DNA from: Helopsaltes ochotensis
Lineage: Eukaryota > Chordata > Aves > Passeriformes > Locustellidae
DNA: 64,000 nt
Reading direction: 5' to 3'
Assembly (NCBI GenBank): GCA_013400155.1
Contig: VXBM01000010.1
Coordinates: forward strand, 544,886-608,885
The first letter of the stretch is position 1, and each line of letters begins with the position of its first letter. Shown here in pieces: positions 1 through 13,239 of the stretch. Under the pieces are notes generated by a model. It was given only the letters and a program-made list of their open reading frames with translations, was not told where the DNA came from and made no database searches. Made by a program: the position numbers and the translations under genes.

Positions 1-3000
1 CATCCTAATACTGTTGTTTGTTCTGCTGTACATTTCCTAATCAAGGTCCAAATGTCTACTTCATTTCGTATTGTTAAATTTTGCAATTAGTAATTGCAAT
101 CCCAGCATCTGAATTCATTTGATGGGAGAAAGGGGTGTCCTCTTTTTTATTCTGTCTGTACTTCAGTTATTGCACTGTTGGGGTTTAGGTGTTCTTTGAG
201 ATTTGTGTATCTAAAGATATAGTCATCTTACTTGATAGATTTTTGTAGTTGTTGTTCACACAGATTTTTAACTATTTCCTGAGATTATTTTGGGTATTTT
301 GACAGGAATATGTTTCTATTTCTCTATGCTTTTAGAGAGGGTATAGATATCAGAAACTACAGTAGACTGCAGACCATTATGTTATCATCTCTCAAATCAG
401 TTTTACAGCTGCATAATTCAGTATTCCAAGGAAATACCAAAATCTACTGTCACTACCGCCACTGTTAGCTTGGCTGGCTTTCAAAATTATTAATCTATTG
501 GTAATACTCCAGAAAAGGATAAAGATGGGCATTAAGGTCAGGGAATGAAAATAAGAAAGACCAATTATGCCAAAGAAACTCTGTCTTGAAATTGTAAGAG
601 TCTAAGGAATTATTATGCCAATTCAATACATTTATTTATTAATTTGTTTCTTTCCTCAGGGAACAATGATTCCACAGTGTTATTGATTAGAATATTTAGG
701 TCCCAAAGTAAAAAAGCCTTTTTACTGAGTCATGTCATGCTTCTTTTATTCCTTCATTTTTAAATCTAGTAAAATAACCTCTACCTCACAGAACACAAAT
801 GACCTTGTGCGGCTCAGCTATCATTAAATTATTAATATAAATACATTTTATAGTAGAAGCATGCATGGTGATCAGATTTCAAGGAAAGTGGGTTTCTAAA
901 GAAAGGAAGTGAGAAGAACGCATCCAGAATGTGAGCAAGAATTATATAACATGATTTTTTACTCGTAGTATATACTTGAAGAGCTTTTTTCTTATGATTT
1001 GTCTCATGGATTTTCTATTGCTCTTCAGTGGGATACGGGTATTCTTTGAAAATCCTAGCCATAGAATCATGAGACATGCGTATTTTCTATATACAGATCC
1101 ATAGCTGTCAAAAAGGACTTGTTGTGATACTTTCTGTCACTACTCCTTGAAGTGATGGTCTGCCTCGTCACTCATCTCTGACTATTCTCTTCCTTTCCTC
1201 TGGAATACACATCTCATGAAATGAGATACATAGATGGCAGTTATAACCATGCCCTAAATAGGAAGGAATTTCCTCCTGATACATCCGGCTCTACCTTCTA
1301 AAAGAGGACAGAAGCAATCCAGCTATTCATTTTCTAGTTTTCAATTCAGCATGCACTTTATCTGACTGTAGCCTGGTTTAAAAGAAATGAGTTCTCCCCA
1401 TTTCAGTCATCTGTTTTTGCCGTTGTGATGAAGTACCAATGACACTCAATAGCCCGTGCTACTGGCAATAAGATCATTGTATTGATGAAGGGAACTGCTC
1501 CTTTATTTGGGACTACCTGTGAAATAGAATATTTTGCTATGACATGAAAAAGTTGATTAGCAGAAAAAGAATTCCAAAAGCTCAATGTAACATCTGCAGT
1601 ACATCCCAGAACTAATAAATAACTATTCTTTATTCACAGTTTAAAATACCCTTAATATTCTGCATATAAAAATTGTTGCCTGTACCATCACTGGAATCAG
1701 ATGCAAAGCAAAAATCCACAAAGTCCTCTTATGATTCCTCTAGGGAACATGAGATCAGCAGTAAAGATCTAGAATCTAGTCAAAGTTTCAGCTCTCATTT
1801 TGGAGTTGCCCTATATAAGTTGCTCCTGTTCTACTCTTTTGATGAAATGAAAAATCCTTCTCTATCATATTTTAATGGAGTAGCAAGCTAGAGATATTTG
1901 CAATACAGTATTCTGTTTGTATTTTTTGCTTGGTAGCTACAAGATTTTGATAATACTCAAAAGTTAGTTCTTATTTTGTCAAATTCCGTATAAGAAACTG
2001 GAAGGGTTGAATGAATATGCACTGAATTGTGGTATGTGTAATTTTTGGTCACGAGAATTTTTTTCACTGTCAGTGAAGGACAGTGAGGTAAACTGTGATA
2101 TCAGAAATCTTGACATGTATGTCAAAAATGGGTTTCTCTTCATGTGTGAAGGTGTTCCACAGATTACAGAAAGATATAGTAGAAGAAAAAGTAAAATTAG
2201 GCTCCTGATGTTGATTCTGACAACTGGATACAGGCCTGACAGTCTGGAAAATGAGTAGTTGCAGCTACCTACCTTCTAAGGATACTGTAAGCTGTGTGCT
2301 TGGGATGCCAACTCATAACTGTAAACCATAATATTTCCACCTAAAGTATCATTAAAGATTGGGTGTTTAGTATTTATTTTTGACTTTCACATATAGCAAC
2401 CGTAATTGTTCCTCTGTATTTTAACTGTTTCTAATGTTCCCTCTGCATAGCATGGAAGACTTAGGAAACCTTAATTTTCTGTAGTTGTACATTAGTAATT
2501 CCTCTTGATAACAGTCACTACCTATTGCCAGTTCTAACTTATAGCTCACATCTGAATTCACAGATTTCCTTTAAAATATTTACTTGTCAACTTTCTTTTG
2601 CCAAATGTGAGGCTTCTTAATTCTAGAATCCTTGTAGAAAAAAACCCCACTTCTTTAGGAGGTTAGGTTAAATGTTTTGATTTCTGTCAGAGTCAAGTTA
2701 ACAAAGATTCTTGTAGAGAAAAGATTTTAATTGTGCTAGGAAAAAAAAGACCTATAGAAGTAAAATATTATTTATTAGGAGCATACTGTGTGTTGATAAG
2801 TGCTGTGACTGAAAGTGGATCTTTGCTAAAAGGTACCTTGGAGCCACTACAACAGTCCATCACGGCATGTCAACAGTTTGACTGTTTTGTTTTGAGGATT
2901 TTTTTTCCATGTGTCTGAATCTTCCAAAGAATATTGCATGAGTGTTTTGTTCAGTGTGAAGAAAGAGAGGCAATTTCTTATTCTGATGGAGCCAGTGCTG

Positions 3001-4170
3001 AGGATGCACTCTGAATTCCATATAGCAGAGTAAACTTACAAAGCCACGTATTGAAAGAGAGACATAAAATACATTGTCTGAGCTCTCATGGCTTTTAGAA
3101 AGAAAGAATGCTTCCATGATGCCAAATCCACAAAAAAGGCCTCTTATGAGTCTTGTGGTTGATCTCCAGAATGTGCTCATTGCTCAGGCCTTCCTGATTC
3201 CCCTTACCCCTTTGTATTTTCACAAAATTCTAAAAGGTTGGTAGGTTGAAGATTACTATTGTTTTATAAAAATCATTTGAAATTGTCCATTGTGCTCCAA
3301 CATATTCAGGGAGACTGAAGAACACACAGAAAAATATGTGTTTGTGCATATGTCATACCCACATCCTCCTTTCCTTCCTTCTTGCCTTCCTCTCATAATG
3401 CCATTACAGAAACTTGATTTCCTTAAGAAAACAAAATTTAAAAAAATTCACTGAGCTACTTCAGTGAGTCTGTACTAACTTTTGGGATTCACTCTTGATT
3501 TATATCTCTCTGAGGGTTAATTAAACTCTGAGGCTTAATGATATCATTTAGGATCAGATCAGCGAGACCATACCATGTGGCTTTTTACAGGTGAATCGGT
3601 GAATGGACGGGATTATTCACAGTTTAAGTTTGTTGCAGAATCAAGTTTTTAGTAATAATTTTAAATTTTATCTGGTCAAGTTTTGAAGAGAATCTGAAAT
3701 ATTAAAATGTTTTTAATACATGCAAGATTTGTATCTACAACTGCATTGTTATGGCTGTACTGAACTACTTTATATGACTACAAACGCGGTAATTTCTGAT
3801 TCAGGATATCTATAAAGTAAGTTTTCTAATAGTACACGATGTAAAAGAATGCAGTGTATCCAGCCAGGTACATATTAAAGCAACAAAACTGTAATGCTTG
3901 ATAAAATAATTATATTGAATGCCCCATGATGATATTGTCAACATTAAAGATAAGGTAGCCTTACAAAAACAAAACAAAAACAACAAAAGCCACCAAAAAC
4001 ACAAAACAGAAAACTAAAACCAACTTTAAAGAATGAAAGGGAGAGCATTTTGTTTCAGACAAAAAGTTGCTCCAACACTAAATGTCACTATAAGAGAAAA
4101 AGGCAATTTGAGGAAGAGGAAGGGAAATATGGAGCATCCATAAGAGACATAGTATAAGAAGAAAGGATAA
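1..4170. other. AT-rich non-coding DNA, no gene seen
   Basis: No open reading frame here exceeds about 106 codons and none resembles a known protein. I see no repeat family I can name. The only low-complexity stretch is the A/C-rich run near 3965-4012. It is consistent with intergenic or intronic vertebrate DNA. Short exons could be present and would not be recognisable by eye. Confidence 0.6.
3964..4012. repeat. A/C-rich simple repeat (CAAAA-like)
   Basis: The run is built almost only of A and C in irregular CAAAA/CAACA units. It is a low-complexity tract and has no clear attachment to a transposon. Confidence 0.7.
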
Positions 4171-4174
4171 TAAT

Positions 4175-4305
4175 GAACGGGAGCTGAGAGGGCAGGGCTG
4201 TGCGTTCGGGGGAGAGCCGCTGCCAGCGGGCTCCGGGCGCTGCTGCTCTCCAGGGTCCTGAACCGCCAGGTTGGTCAGGAGCAACAGGGAGAGGAGCCGT
4301 TTAAA
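4175..4305. other. Isolated GC/CpG-rich patch
   Basis: About nine CpG dinucleotides fall within roughly 125 bases, inside flanks that have almost none. On the minus strand the patch is open and encodes a leucine-rich hydrophobic stretch (RLLSLLLLTNLAVQ) followed by a Pro/Gly/Gln-rich segment. That order is reminiscent of a signal peptide plus mature start. However, this frame has no ATG upstream of the hydrophobic segment. It could be a small CpG island, an exon, a retrocopied fragment or chance. I do not recognise the peptide. Confidence 0.4.
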
Positions 4306-4390
4306 CAGGAAACTTGAAGTGAATGGGGCCAAAATTACTGAAAAAATTTAAATATTGGATTAAATTGTTTGTGTAGGTAAGAAAATAAGC

Positions 4391-4444
4391 AATTTTATTT
4401 ATGAATTAATTTATTTATCTACTTATTTATTTACTTACTTATTG
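4391..4444. repeat. (ATTT)n-like microsatellite, imperfect
   Basis: Tetranucleotide units of ATTT/ACTT/ATCT type run in tandem with several substitutions. It is a degenerate simple repeat. Confidence 0.75.
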
Positions 4445-7400
4445 CAGCAGGGATTTTGTTTTGTACATCCTGTGCATTTCACTATGGTTCTTATGAGGAA
4501 TGTGCATGTTTTTGCATACTCATGCACAATATTTAGAAAAGAGTTTGATGTGTTCTGCTGACACAAGCTTCCCATTGTTGCATTCCTTGTGCATTAGATC
4601 TAATCAGAGATATGCTTCCATTCTGCTTTTCATACTGAGTTAATTCCCTCTTCCAGTGGGCAAGCACACCACAGAGTGTTTCATTTACTTGTCATGATGA
4701 GATCAGGAAATCTATTGTTAATTATTATGGCTTCAATTCCCAACTCAGCTGCCTATGTCAGATGTGCCACTGTGTGAATGTTTGACTATTAATGACTAGA
4801 AGGAATATTACTATGTACATGATGAATATGAGCCTTTCTTTCTTTTTTAGGCAAAATCGTCTAGAAAAAAAACATCAAAATGGTACCAGAAAAGTCTCTT
4901 ACACATTTGTCCAAGAATTGATTTAAATACAAAACTATCACGTTTATGTGTGCATACAGGAATTAAGTGATGTAATTCTTTGGACTTTTGAAATGCACGT
5001 AACATGCAAACAACATTTAAAACACTGCGTGAATACAAAGGTGGATACTATTAATAATAATAATAATAGCATATTCTTATTAATGAGAAAATATTATTGC
5101 ACCTAATTAAAATACTGATAGTACAAGAAAGATTAAATAAAATAATTAAAATTTTAGCTTTCATGCCACATGCTTACGTATAGATGGAATTCTTTTTTAT
5201 GTATTCTGAGTAATTTAATGATTGACTTTGGTTAACAGGAAACAAAAAATACAGAATTTTAGATTAAACTCCTAGCCTATAGAAACCCCAATGAGTTCCC
5301 CACAGTTAAAGTTTCAGAGTGAAAGAGCAATTGTATGAAAAATGCTTTCCTCTTCTTCCCATACAACACAGAGGGAGGGGGAAAGGAAAAATGTGTCATA
5401 ATTTCCAAATGCTGGGTTTCCCCAGCACAATCATATATGAAATTTAAAATCAGCCACTTCCCAGTAAAATATTGTTGGCTTCTGAAGAGTATTACAGTCT
5501 TTTGTCAGTAACTATTAGGAGTTATAATAGTGAATGTGTTCCCTTTCTGTAAATACCGAGCTGTGGAGTTGGACTATTTGTGCAAAAAGTATAGACCTTA
5601 GATTTTCTTTTGCAAAGGTGCTATAGCAACCCCATAAAAACATGACTTATTTTGAACAAGGTATCTTAACATAGTATTTACAAGCAGAATACTGAAATGT
5701 ATTTTGTTTTCTTTTGTGTGTTCTTTTATTTTAATATGAAATTAAATGAAGGAAAAACATTTTTATAATTATAATTAATAGGAATACAATAAATTAGTAG
5801 CCTTAATGCTTTAAAAATGGGTTTTCTTAACTTGTTATTAGCATTATCTTAATGCAAAATTTGCAATAGAAATTTTGAGAACTGCTTTAGAAGGGGGTTG
5901 TATCATATACAGGGGCTAGGGAGGACTGAGCAAACATGCAGTTGAGCAAATAATCTCTAGCAGGTAATAACTTGGAAGCACAGTGCAATAATATTACTTT
6001 GAGAAGGCTCAGTCAAGAGTCTTGTTATTTTGTAATATTACATCCATTCCTCCTGCAAATTTATATTTTCTTATTCTTTCTGTTTCATTCCTACTAGTAG
6101 TAGCATACAGGATTAAAGAATGTTTGCTAAAATGTAATTTAGCTCTTCTTAAATCATGGTGAAATAACATTTGAGTAAAAACATAGTCATGTAATATTAA
6201 TGTTGATACAACCACAGTCATTTTTCAAATTTACTCTTTAGTTTGTATTTACAGATCGGGAAATTATTTTTCTCCATGAAAAAGTTTTACAAAACTTGTC
6301 ACACTTGGCTATTTAACAGGAAAAAAACCAAAATTGCAAAAATATTATTTTTATTTAAAATTGTATTTAATCAGGATATCATTTATATAAAAGGAGAATT
6401 GGCAAAATCCTTGACCAGTTTTCATGGATTTAGGTAATTGTCTTTGCAACACACTTAGTGCTTTTAGCAAAAACATTTGGCGTCTTTATGGTTTCAGGTC
6501 TTAAACTGGATGACAGATCACTAGGGAACAGTCAGAAAGATAGGTTGAGGATTTATTTTCATTTAATTCTTTCACATAACTTACACACTTGAAATCGAGA
6601 AAGATTCTTTCCAAACATTATATTTTCTCAAAAGAACAAAGAAAATTAATTTTTTTTCCATCGAACAAAAGATAGTTTTGCATAATTCAAAAAATGGTAT
6701 CTTCCCAGTTCCAGAGAGGGGAAACTATCAATGCATGGGCAAAGTCATAGGTGCAGGAAGACATTCCAACTATAGCTTCAAATAAAGTAGGTCATATGCT
6801 ATAAACTCAGACCAGGTGGAGCTTGAATTTTTGTAGTCAGTGCCACAAGAGTTGTGTGATTATGCTGCTGTTTAATAAAGAGTGTGGCATCTTGGTACAA
6901 TACTTATTCTCTGGGAAGAGGGGAACACGTCCTCTAATGTGAGAAGTATGCTGAGTGAGTCAATCAAGTGCCATTGGAAGAAGAGTGAACACTGCGAATA
7001 AACCAGTAATTGACATCTTGTGGTTACCCCTGTTGTAATTCAATTAAACTGTATTGAGTTCCAGCAGGGGCAAGTAGTAGGGGCACAGATCCTCACTGCC
7101 ATGCCACCATAGACCATCCTACTGGCAGGCACAGAAAACCAATTAAAAAACTTACTTATCCAAAATAACATACTTAATGAACACACTGTCTGAAGAGGAC
7201 TATAATTATCTTCTCCTTCTCCTCATGAGCCTGAACAGGCAATATTACAACAAAGAGAAACCGTTGGACTATTCCAAGAAAGTTAAATTAATATCCTCAA
7301 AAAAAATAACCAGACCTTTTTATGGGACTTTTTTCCCCCATTGCTTCCCACTGGCTTCTGCCAAAGTTATTAAGGCTTCTGTGTTTAGCAGTTAAATGAA

Positions 7401-7560
7401 GACACTCAGTCTTCTCTGAAACACAAGTCTCAGAACTGGTTGGCAAAGTAGTTTTGTTAAAGTTTTGCTGGAAGCAGTACATTCCATTCTCCAAATCCTC
7501 CACAAGTTGAATTTTAATGGAATTGAACCATGTACAAATTTTGTACAAGGGAATAAGTTT
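4445..7560. other. AT-rich non-coding DNA, no gene seen
   Basis: Apart from the (TAA)n tract this stretch holds only short ORFs without recognisable motifs and with AT-rich, non-coding-like composition. No transposon family was identified. Confidence 0.6.
5050..5068. repeat. (TAA)n microsatellite
   Basis: Six consecutive TAA units in AT-rich surroundings. Confidence 0.85.
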
Positions 7561-8079
7561 CCTCTCTACTGAGCCCTAGTGAGGCTGCATCTGGTGTGCT
7601 ATGTCTGGGCTCCTCAGTGTAAGAGAGACCTGGTGCTCCTGGAGAGGATACAGTGCAGTTCTGTAAAGATGACTGGGGGACTGGAGCATCTCTCTTATAA
7701 GGAAAGTAAAAGCTGAGGGTGCTGGGCCTGTTCAGTCTTGAGAAGACATGACTGAGAAGGGGCCTTAATAATGTCTGTAAGTATCTGAAGGGAAGGTGTC
7801 AACAGGATGGACCAGGCTCTTTTTGGTGGTGTCGAGCAGCTGGAAAAGAGCAAAGGGCACAAACTGATCCACAAGAAGTTCCACCTGGAGGTGAGGAAGA
7901 GCTTCTTCACTGTGTAGGTGACCAAACACTGGAACAGATTGCACAAAGGGGTTGTGGAGTTTCCCTCACTGTAAACAATAAAAAATAACTGGATGCAATC
8001 CTGTGCAATGTGCAACATACCCACAAGGGGAAAAAAAGCATGGACATTCCAGCAGACTTGATGGTGAATTTCTCCTAAC
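7561..8079 (+). mobile_element. CR1 LINE fragment (3' end of RT ORF and 3' UTR)
   Basis: The + strand gives the decayed C-terminal part of the CR1 reverse-transcriptase ORF, including LLERIQCSSVKMTGGLEHL. After it comes the typical CR1 3' stretch: the 'group of sequence ending in ..HKLIHKKFHLEVRKSFFTV' segment, then '..NRLHKGVVEFPSL', then the 'ctggatgcaatcctgtgcaa' type tail region. CR1 is the dominant non-LTR retrotransposon of birds, usually 5'-truncated, as here. Frameshifts and in-frame stops show it is dead. The very 3' end is degraded, so the right edge is approximate. Confidence 0.9.
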
Positions 8080-9532
8080 TATCAAAGATATTTTGTTACT
8101 TCTATTTTTATCATTAAACTACTTTATAAAAAAGGGGACGTTTCCCTAATTTCTTCTGTTGGCTTCCCATAATTTGGCAATTAAAGGTCATGAATTCCAG
8201 AGGATATTTGTATTAACGTAGCTAATCATCTCTCAGTTCTTTCTGTCTGTTTTAAAGTCAAAGATAACAACTAATCCATCCATTCCATGGAAAGGCCTTC
8301 TATAGAGGCTTTCTCTAGCATGCGTCACAGACCACACATCAAATGGCTTATTTATAATGTATCTGGATTCAGACCATATCTCTATCTCAGCCTTCTTTCA
8401 TTGTTTTTCTTTGCAATCTTTAACCTGTGATGACAAAGGACTGTAGATAAAGCCAAAACCCAAACCAAATCTATCTCAAAATTGTTAAATTTTGCAACTA
8501 TAAATTACAGTATTTTTAAGGGTGGAAGATACTTAAAATACTGTAAATGCCATTTTTGTGGTTTGCCCCATTGTATAAATTATGTGTGTAACTTGTATGC
8601 ACTTGGATATTTTCATTCATCAGTAATATTGATGTAAAGGATCTGAAGTCAATAGCTGTTTTCTTCATTTAGCGCCAGTTTTAAAACATAGACTTGCAAA
8701 TTCTACATCAGAAGAGTAATGGAAGCCATTTGTGCCTGTTTGCTGCACAAATTCAAAAAGACTTCATAAATACATGACATACCCATTTTCTTACTGATTG
8801 AATATAGTTTCATTTTTAAGGATACCTTTTTGACTTGCATATAAATGAACTGTTAAAAAGATGCAAGCTATTTCTATGGCTTCTTTTAGGAATAAATCCA
8901 GCCTTAAGGCTGATATTATTATAACTAAAATAGGGATTTTTATTGTTATTTTATGTAGATATATGCATTTTATACTGTTTTGAAATTAACATTGCAAATA
9001 TTGAGACTATTTCTATCACAAAGTAGACCATTAATTTATTTTTGCCATGCCTCAATAATTTGATTATGTCTGTGTTGTTTGAATTAAAGTTATAATTTTT
9101 AAAAGAGTATGATTTAAAACTAGACTAGTGATTCTTCTGGGAAACTATCAAATTCCTCTCTAAAGATTACAGGAGATAAACTTAATGATTAAAAAATCCT
9201 GTATTTATTTCTTGAGTAAACTATCAGTTTGTACTGATTTTTATTTTCATAAATATTACTGCATACAATATCCAAAACATAATTGTTATCTGCATAGTTG
9301 AGACAGGTTTTCATCCATATTTATTACATGGTTTTATTAATTATGTGTACGTCTGTACACATTATTCACATACCTACTTGCATGTATACATACAGCCTTT
9401 AGATAGAAGATTAGCCTCCAGTTTCTTCCAGTGGATTAGACCTGTACTTTTTATGGCATCAACATGTAAAGTCTGAATGTCGAATGTCTTGCTCCTGTCA
9501 ATGTGTATGGCAGCCCAGACATTATAAAACGC

Positions 9533-9557
9533 TTTTTTTTTTTTTTTTTTTTTTTTN
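9533..9557. repeat. Poly-T run ending in one ambiguous base
   Basis: Twenty-four T are followed by a single N at 9557. Read on the minus strand this is a poly-A, but no AATAAA lies just before it, so a processed-retrocopy tail is not supported. The N is probably a polymerase/assembly uncertainty at the homopolymer. Confidence 0.85.
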
Positions 9558-10507
9558 GAAGTCTAAAATCATCACTCTATTTCTTAGAAATAAAATTACT
9601 TTCTTTTGAGAGTTGTAAACCATACTTTGCAACACAAGGGTGACTGCAGCATTTCGTTGTTGAAAAGCTCTACTGTATTCAGCTTTGCTAAAATGAACAT
9701 TTTGATGACTGTAGTAAGAGTGCATAAGATGTGATCCTCTTGCTTATCAAGAAACTCATCACATTCAGTGGGAGTCCCATGTAGAATGACACAACTGCAT
9801 TCTAGTAGTTGACTACAACATAAATTTTGTCAAGCAGTCCCATGATTTACACACTATTGTAACTACTCTTAAGTACCAGGCAGGATAATTTGTGTCTATT
9901 TGCCTTTTCAGCAATGATAGTTTAGGCCTATTTTTTTACTAAAAACAAGTTTTATTTTGACTTTACAATAAAAATAAAAAGGTTGACAGTATCCAAGTTA
10001 GAAAACACCAATATATATACAATTCTGAGTTCTGAAGACATGTAGCCTGCTAGCCTCTCCAGGTGACTTACTCAGCTGAGAGTAAGTAACTGGCTCTCTC
10101 ATATTTGACCCATTGCAGCCAGTAAATATCTCTACTCTGCTTGCACTATTGTGGCTTCAGGAGGGAGAAAGGAAAAAATTGTTAATAGAGTAACTACATG
10201 TGGCTACAGAGTGCCCAAAAGAACTGCAGAAGCCCACCTGTAACCAGAGACTTAGACAACTGAGATGAAGTTGCTTTGTTCCTGCCTTGTGTTGGTTCCT
10301 ATGGCCTTCATTGTTGGGATCATCTTAAACATGTTCTAGTGTTCAGTGTGCAATAGTTGTTAGATATCTTTCTACAAGGATATGCTTACCTGGGCATGAC
10401 GAGTGTCCCATTTCTGACATTTTTTTTCTCAATATAAAATTCAATGAAATGTAGAAAAGCAAAAGTCCAGTGATTTTTCCGCCATGAAGTGTGGTTTGAA
10501 ATAATGT

Positions 10508-10549
10508 CTCACATATATATACACACACATATATATTTATATATATAAT
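10508..10549. repeat. (TA)n/(CA)n mixed microsatellite
   Basis: TA-repeat, a short CACACACA block and TA-repeat again form a compound dinucleotide tract of about 40 bases. Confidence 0.85.
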
Positions 10550-11999
10550 TGTTATGGGAATTTTTCCAGCCCCTTGAAGTCAGTCTTGGCTTCTGCCAAA
10601 AGCTCATGGGCTGTTGCAAAAATTTTGGCTATGATAGGAATGATATGAAACACTCTTACTAGAGCATTACTGAAAAGGATGTGTCAGGGTTAAAAACTTT
10701 GAGTCTCTGAAAGTCAGAGCAAGATAGAGTTGTCAGTATCAATCTAGTAGATATAATAACAGCCTAATAATATGGTGAAGTTAATCCATGATCTCCCATG
10801 TAACTTTTTTCCCTCAGTATCCTAAAAGAAATCCAGGTTGCTCCTTTGTGTACTTATCAAAAGAATTACCTTACATGATAAGAGTGAAAGTACGGAAAGT
10901 AAAAGGTGGAAATCTGCGTTCTGTGTGTAGTTCCAGAGAAACTGAGGTGCATGTGGGCAGATCTGCAGTTACTACAACATAAGTAAATAGGTATTTGTTA
11001 TATTGTTGGAAACATGGGGAAGTGTTAGAAGTGCCTGTGTTGGATGGTGGATGGATGAGTAGGCTTTCTGGTTTTAACTTGAGTTTTAAGAACGTGGTCA
11101 TAGGAAAATGGGTTTAGATTTCTTCTGGAACAGATGATACGTTACATCTACACATTTAGTTTCTCAGAAAGACTGATAAAATACAGATGCCTACTTTACC
11201 CTTTGTGCCTAGTTTTGCAGATGTTTCCTGTTTTTTACCATTTCATAATGAATGCATAGGAGTATTTTGGGTGAAACTGTGGTCTCTTTAAGCATGATAG
11301 AAAATTTTTAATGGAAACTGGGGTTAAAAATGCAGTATTTTATCAAGATTCACAGTCTGTTTCCTATAAGATTTTCTTGTAGCATATCATTTGCAAGTAA
11401 TTCTGACTTTTGCAACAATATTTGGGTGTTTCTTATTACTTAGCAATAACTAGGATTCTCACAGAATCTGAATTCTTTCAGTCTTTTAGAGCCTAAATTC
11501 CAAAGCCCTGCACCGTATGCTAGCTTTAATCAGGGTAATCCCAGGGAGCAGAGCCATTGGATAGCTTACAATTCAGAGAGTCAGTTTTAAATATAACGGA
11601 CCTTACATCAAAGATACTTTGAATTGCAATATAATAATATGAATAAAGAACTAATAAATGCTTTTAGTTGAGTACAGTCCATTTGCTGATGAGAAATTAA
11701 ATATGGCTTCAGCATAAATATTTAAAGATTGTATTGCAAAAAATGCACAATTGGGAAGGATCTGTAAAGGGTTACAGAACCAGCATAGCATCTAAAAAGA
11801 AAATTATGTTTATTTAGGAATAAATCCCTAGTTTAAAATATTTAGGAGTTTCATGGTATCCAAAGTATGTATGATTATTCCCACTGAAAAGTTTAATTGC
11901 ATATCTTTGCGCTGTACCTTCTTGTGTGGATTGCCAGCGCAGAGCTGGAAAGCAGAAGGATGCCTGACGACCTCCTCCGAGCCCTATTTCCCTCCCTGC

Positions 12000-12310
12000 T
12001 TTGTAATGTAAATGGCCAGTTTGAATCCCACCACGGATCCGTGCGCTCAATCCCCGAGCATCCTCTCCGTTTTTAACCGGAAGATCACCTGACCGGCCCC
12101 TGAAGCTGCCCCTTGCCGGAGGGATCTCGGCGGTGGCTCGGGCTGGGGTAGGTGGTGGCTGCGGGGGCCGGCGGAGCCGAGCGCTGCCGGGGGCGGAGGG
12201 AGCGGGAGCGGGAGCGCCGCTGCCTCAGCCCTGGAGAGAGGCAAAACAAAAGAGCTCAGCTGCAGTTTTGTGTTGCTGTGTCTGGCTTAAGCAGAAGATT
12301 CTAGACATTC
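12000..12310 (+). promoter_or_regulatory. CpG-rich candidate promoter and 5' UTR
   Basis: This is the densest CpG cluster of the window, set in AT-rich flanks. It contains an ETS-type site ACCGGAAG at 12076-12083, an E-box-like CACCTG just after it, and a GC box GGGGGCGGAG at 12189-12198. A short GGGAGC-type repeat follows at 12198-12216. There is no TATA box. This is the usual form of a vertebrate TATA-less CpG-island promoter. Downstream an ATG in a strong start context leads to a possible splice donor, which favours + strand transcription, though such promoters are often bidirectional. The gene is unknown to me. Confidence 0.5.
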
Positions 12311-12373
12311 GTGCCGAAAAATCAAAGCACAGCTGAGACCACGTCGACCGGGAAGATAATTGCCGTCCCCAGA

Positions 12374-12441
12374 ATGGGCTGGATCCAGTACAGGTGGTTT
12401 GCAGATCATGCGAAGACAGACGGGCTGAGAGCCATGGAAAG
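12374..12441 (+). CDS. Possible first coding exon, gene not recognised
   Basis: An ATG at 12374 has A at -3 and G at +4, a strong vertebrate start context, and lies about 170 bases downstream of the GC-box region. The frame reads MGWIQYRWFADHAKTDGL... for 22 codons plus two bases. It reaches AAAG|GTGGGA, a moderately good splice donor (GT at 12442). If unspliced, the frame runs on to a stop near 12565 through a CT-rich stretch that looks intronic. I do not recognise the peptide. No matching second exon could be identified downstream. A non-coding first exon, or a promoter firing the other way, would also fit. This is an inference from signals only. Confidence 0.25.
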
Positions 12442-13239
12442 GTGGGATAAGGCGCTGCCTTCTCTTTCTTGCCTTTTTTTCCCTTCTCTCTCTCTCTCTG
12501 GATTTGTAAAGCAGTACAGCTGGAACCTGAGGCAGGGTCATTTAAAGAGATTAGATGGGGTTTAGTCCCCCAAAACAAAACCAAAATGGGAGGCACTACT
12601 GTGTTCAGACTGATGTTGAATCCAAACTTGGGCTGAGTTGGACTTGCTGTGAGCGATCCTTGTGTAGCTTTTGATGTTGTCTTTGTTTAGAACAGTTCCT
12701 TCACGAAATACAAGGCTTTAGGACAGGCTGTGTGCTTCTGTAACAAATTGTCAGATGACTGTTCCAATACTAGTAGATTTTTGCTAGAGAAGCTGCAAAT
12801 GAAGGCTTTGGAGGTGAGTTTATGGAAATAGGAAGAGCTGTTGACTTTGAATTCCTTGTGATGCGGGCATGGTTAGAAGTTGAGCCCTGCTTGTTGTTGT
12901 ACATTGTCGGAATTGTAACAATGGGCAGTTCAAGTAGAGCAAGTTTGAATGGTGTTTCTTCAGCAATACCTAATGCATTTCGCTCATATGATCTTAGGTT
13001 TTTCACAGAATGCAAGGAATTTATTCTTTTTTTTGAGGAAAAAGCCAAGGGATTTTTTTAAAATACCGAAGAACAGAAGCAAATTAGCATTTATATTTGA
13101 ATGGCTGCTGTTAACACCAGCCTGCCTAAACATCTAAAACATATCCCAGCAATTTCTCATTTCTTTTGCTGGGCAGTGGCATTTCTTTTGTTCCTGAAAA
13201 TTTTCCCTGCCTCTTTAGAACAAAAGGCATTTCCTTTTC

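Larger units (their letters stand above)
8080..11990. other. AT-rich non-coding DNA, no gene seen
   Basis: Only short unrelated ORFs and simple-sequence tracts are visible between the CR1 copy and the CpG-rich patch at 12 kb. No exon could be supported. Confidence 0.6.

Noticed and set aside
12225..12596. 123-codon minus-strand ORF across the CpG patch
   Set aside because: Its frame is inflated by GC-rich and CT-repeat sequence, and the motif order favours + strand transcription; antisense shadow more likely.
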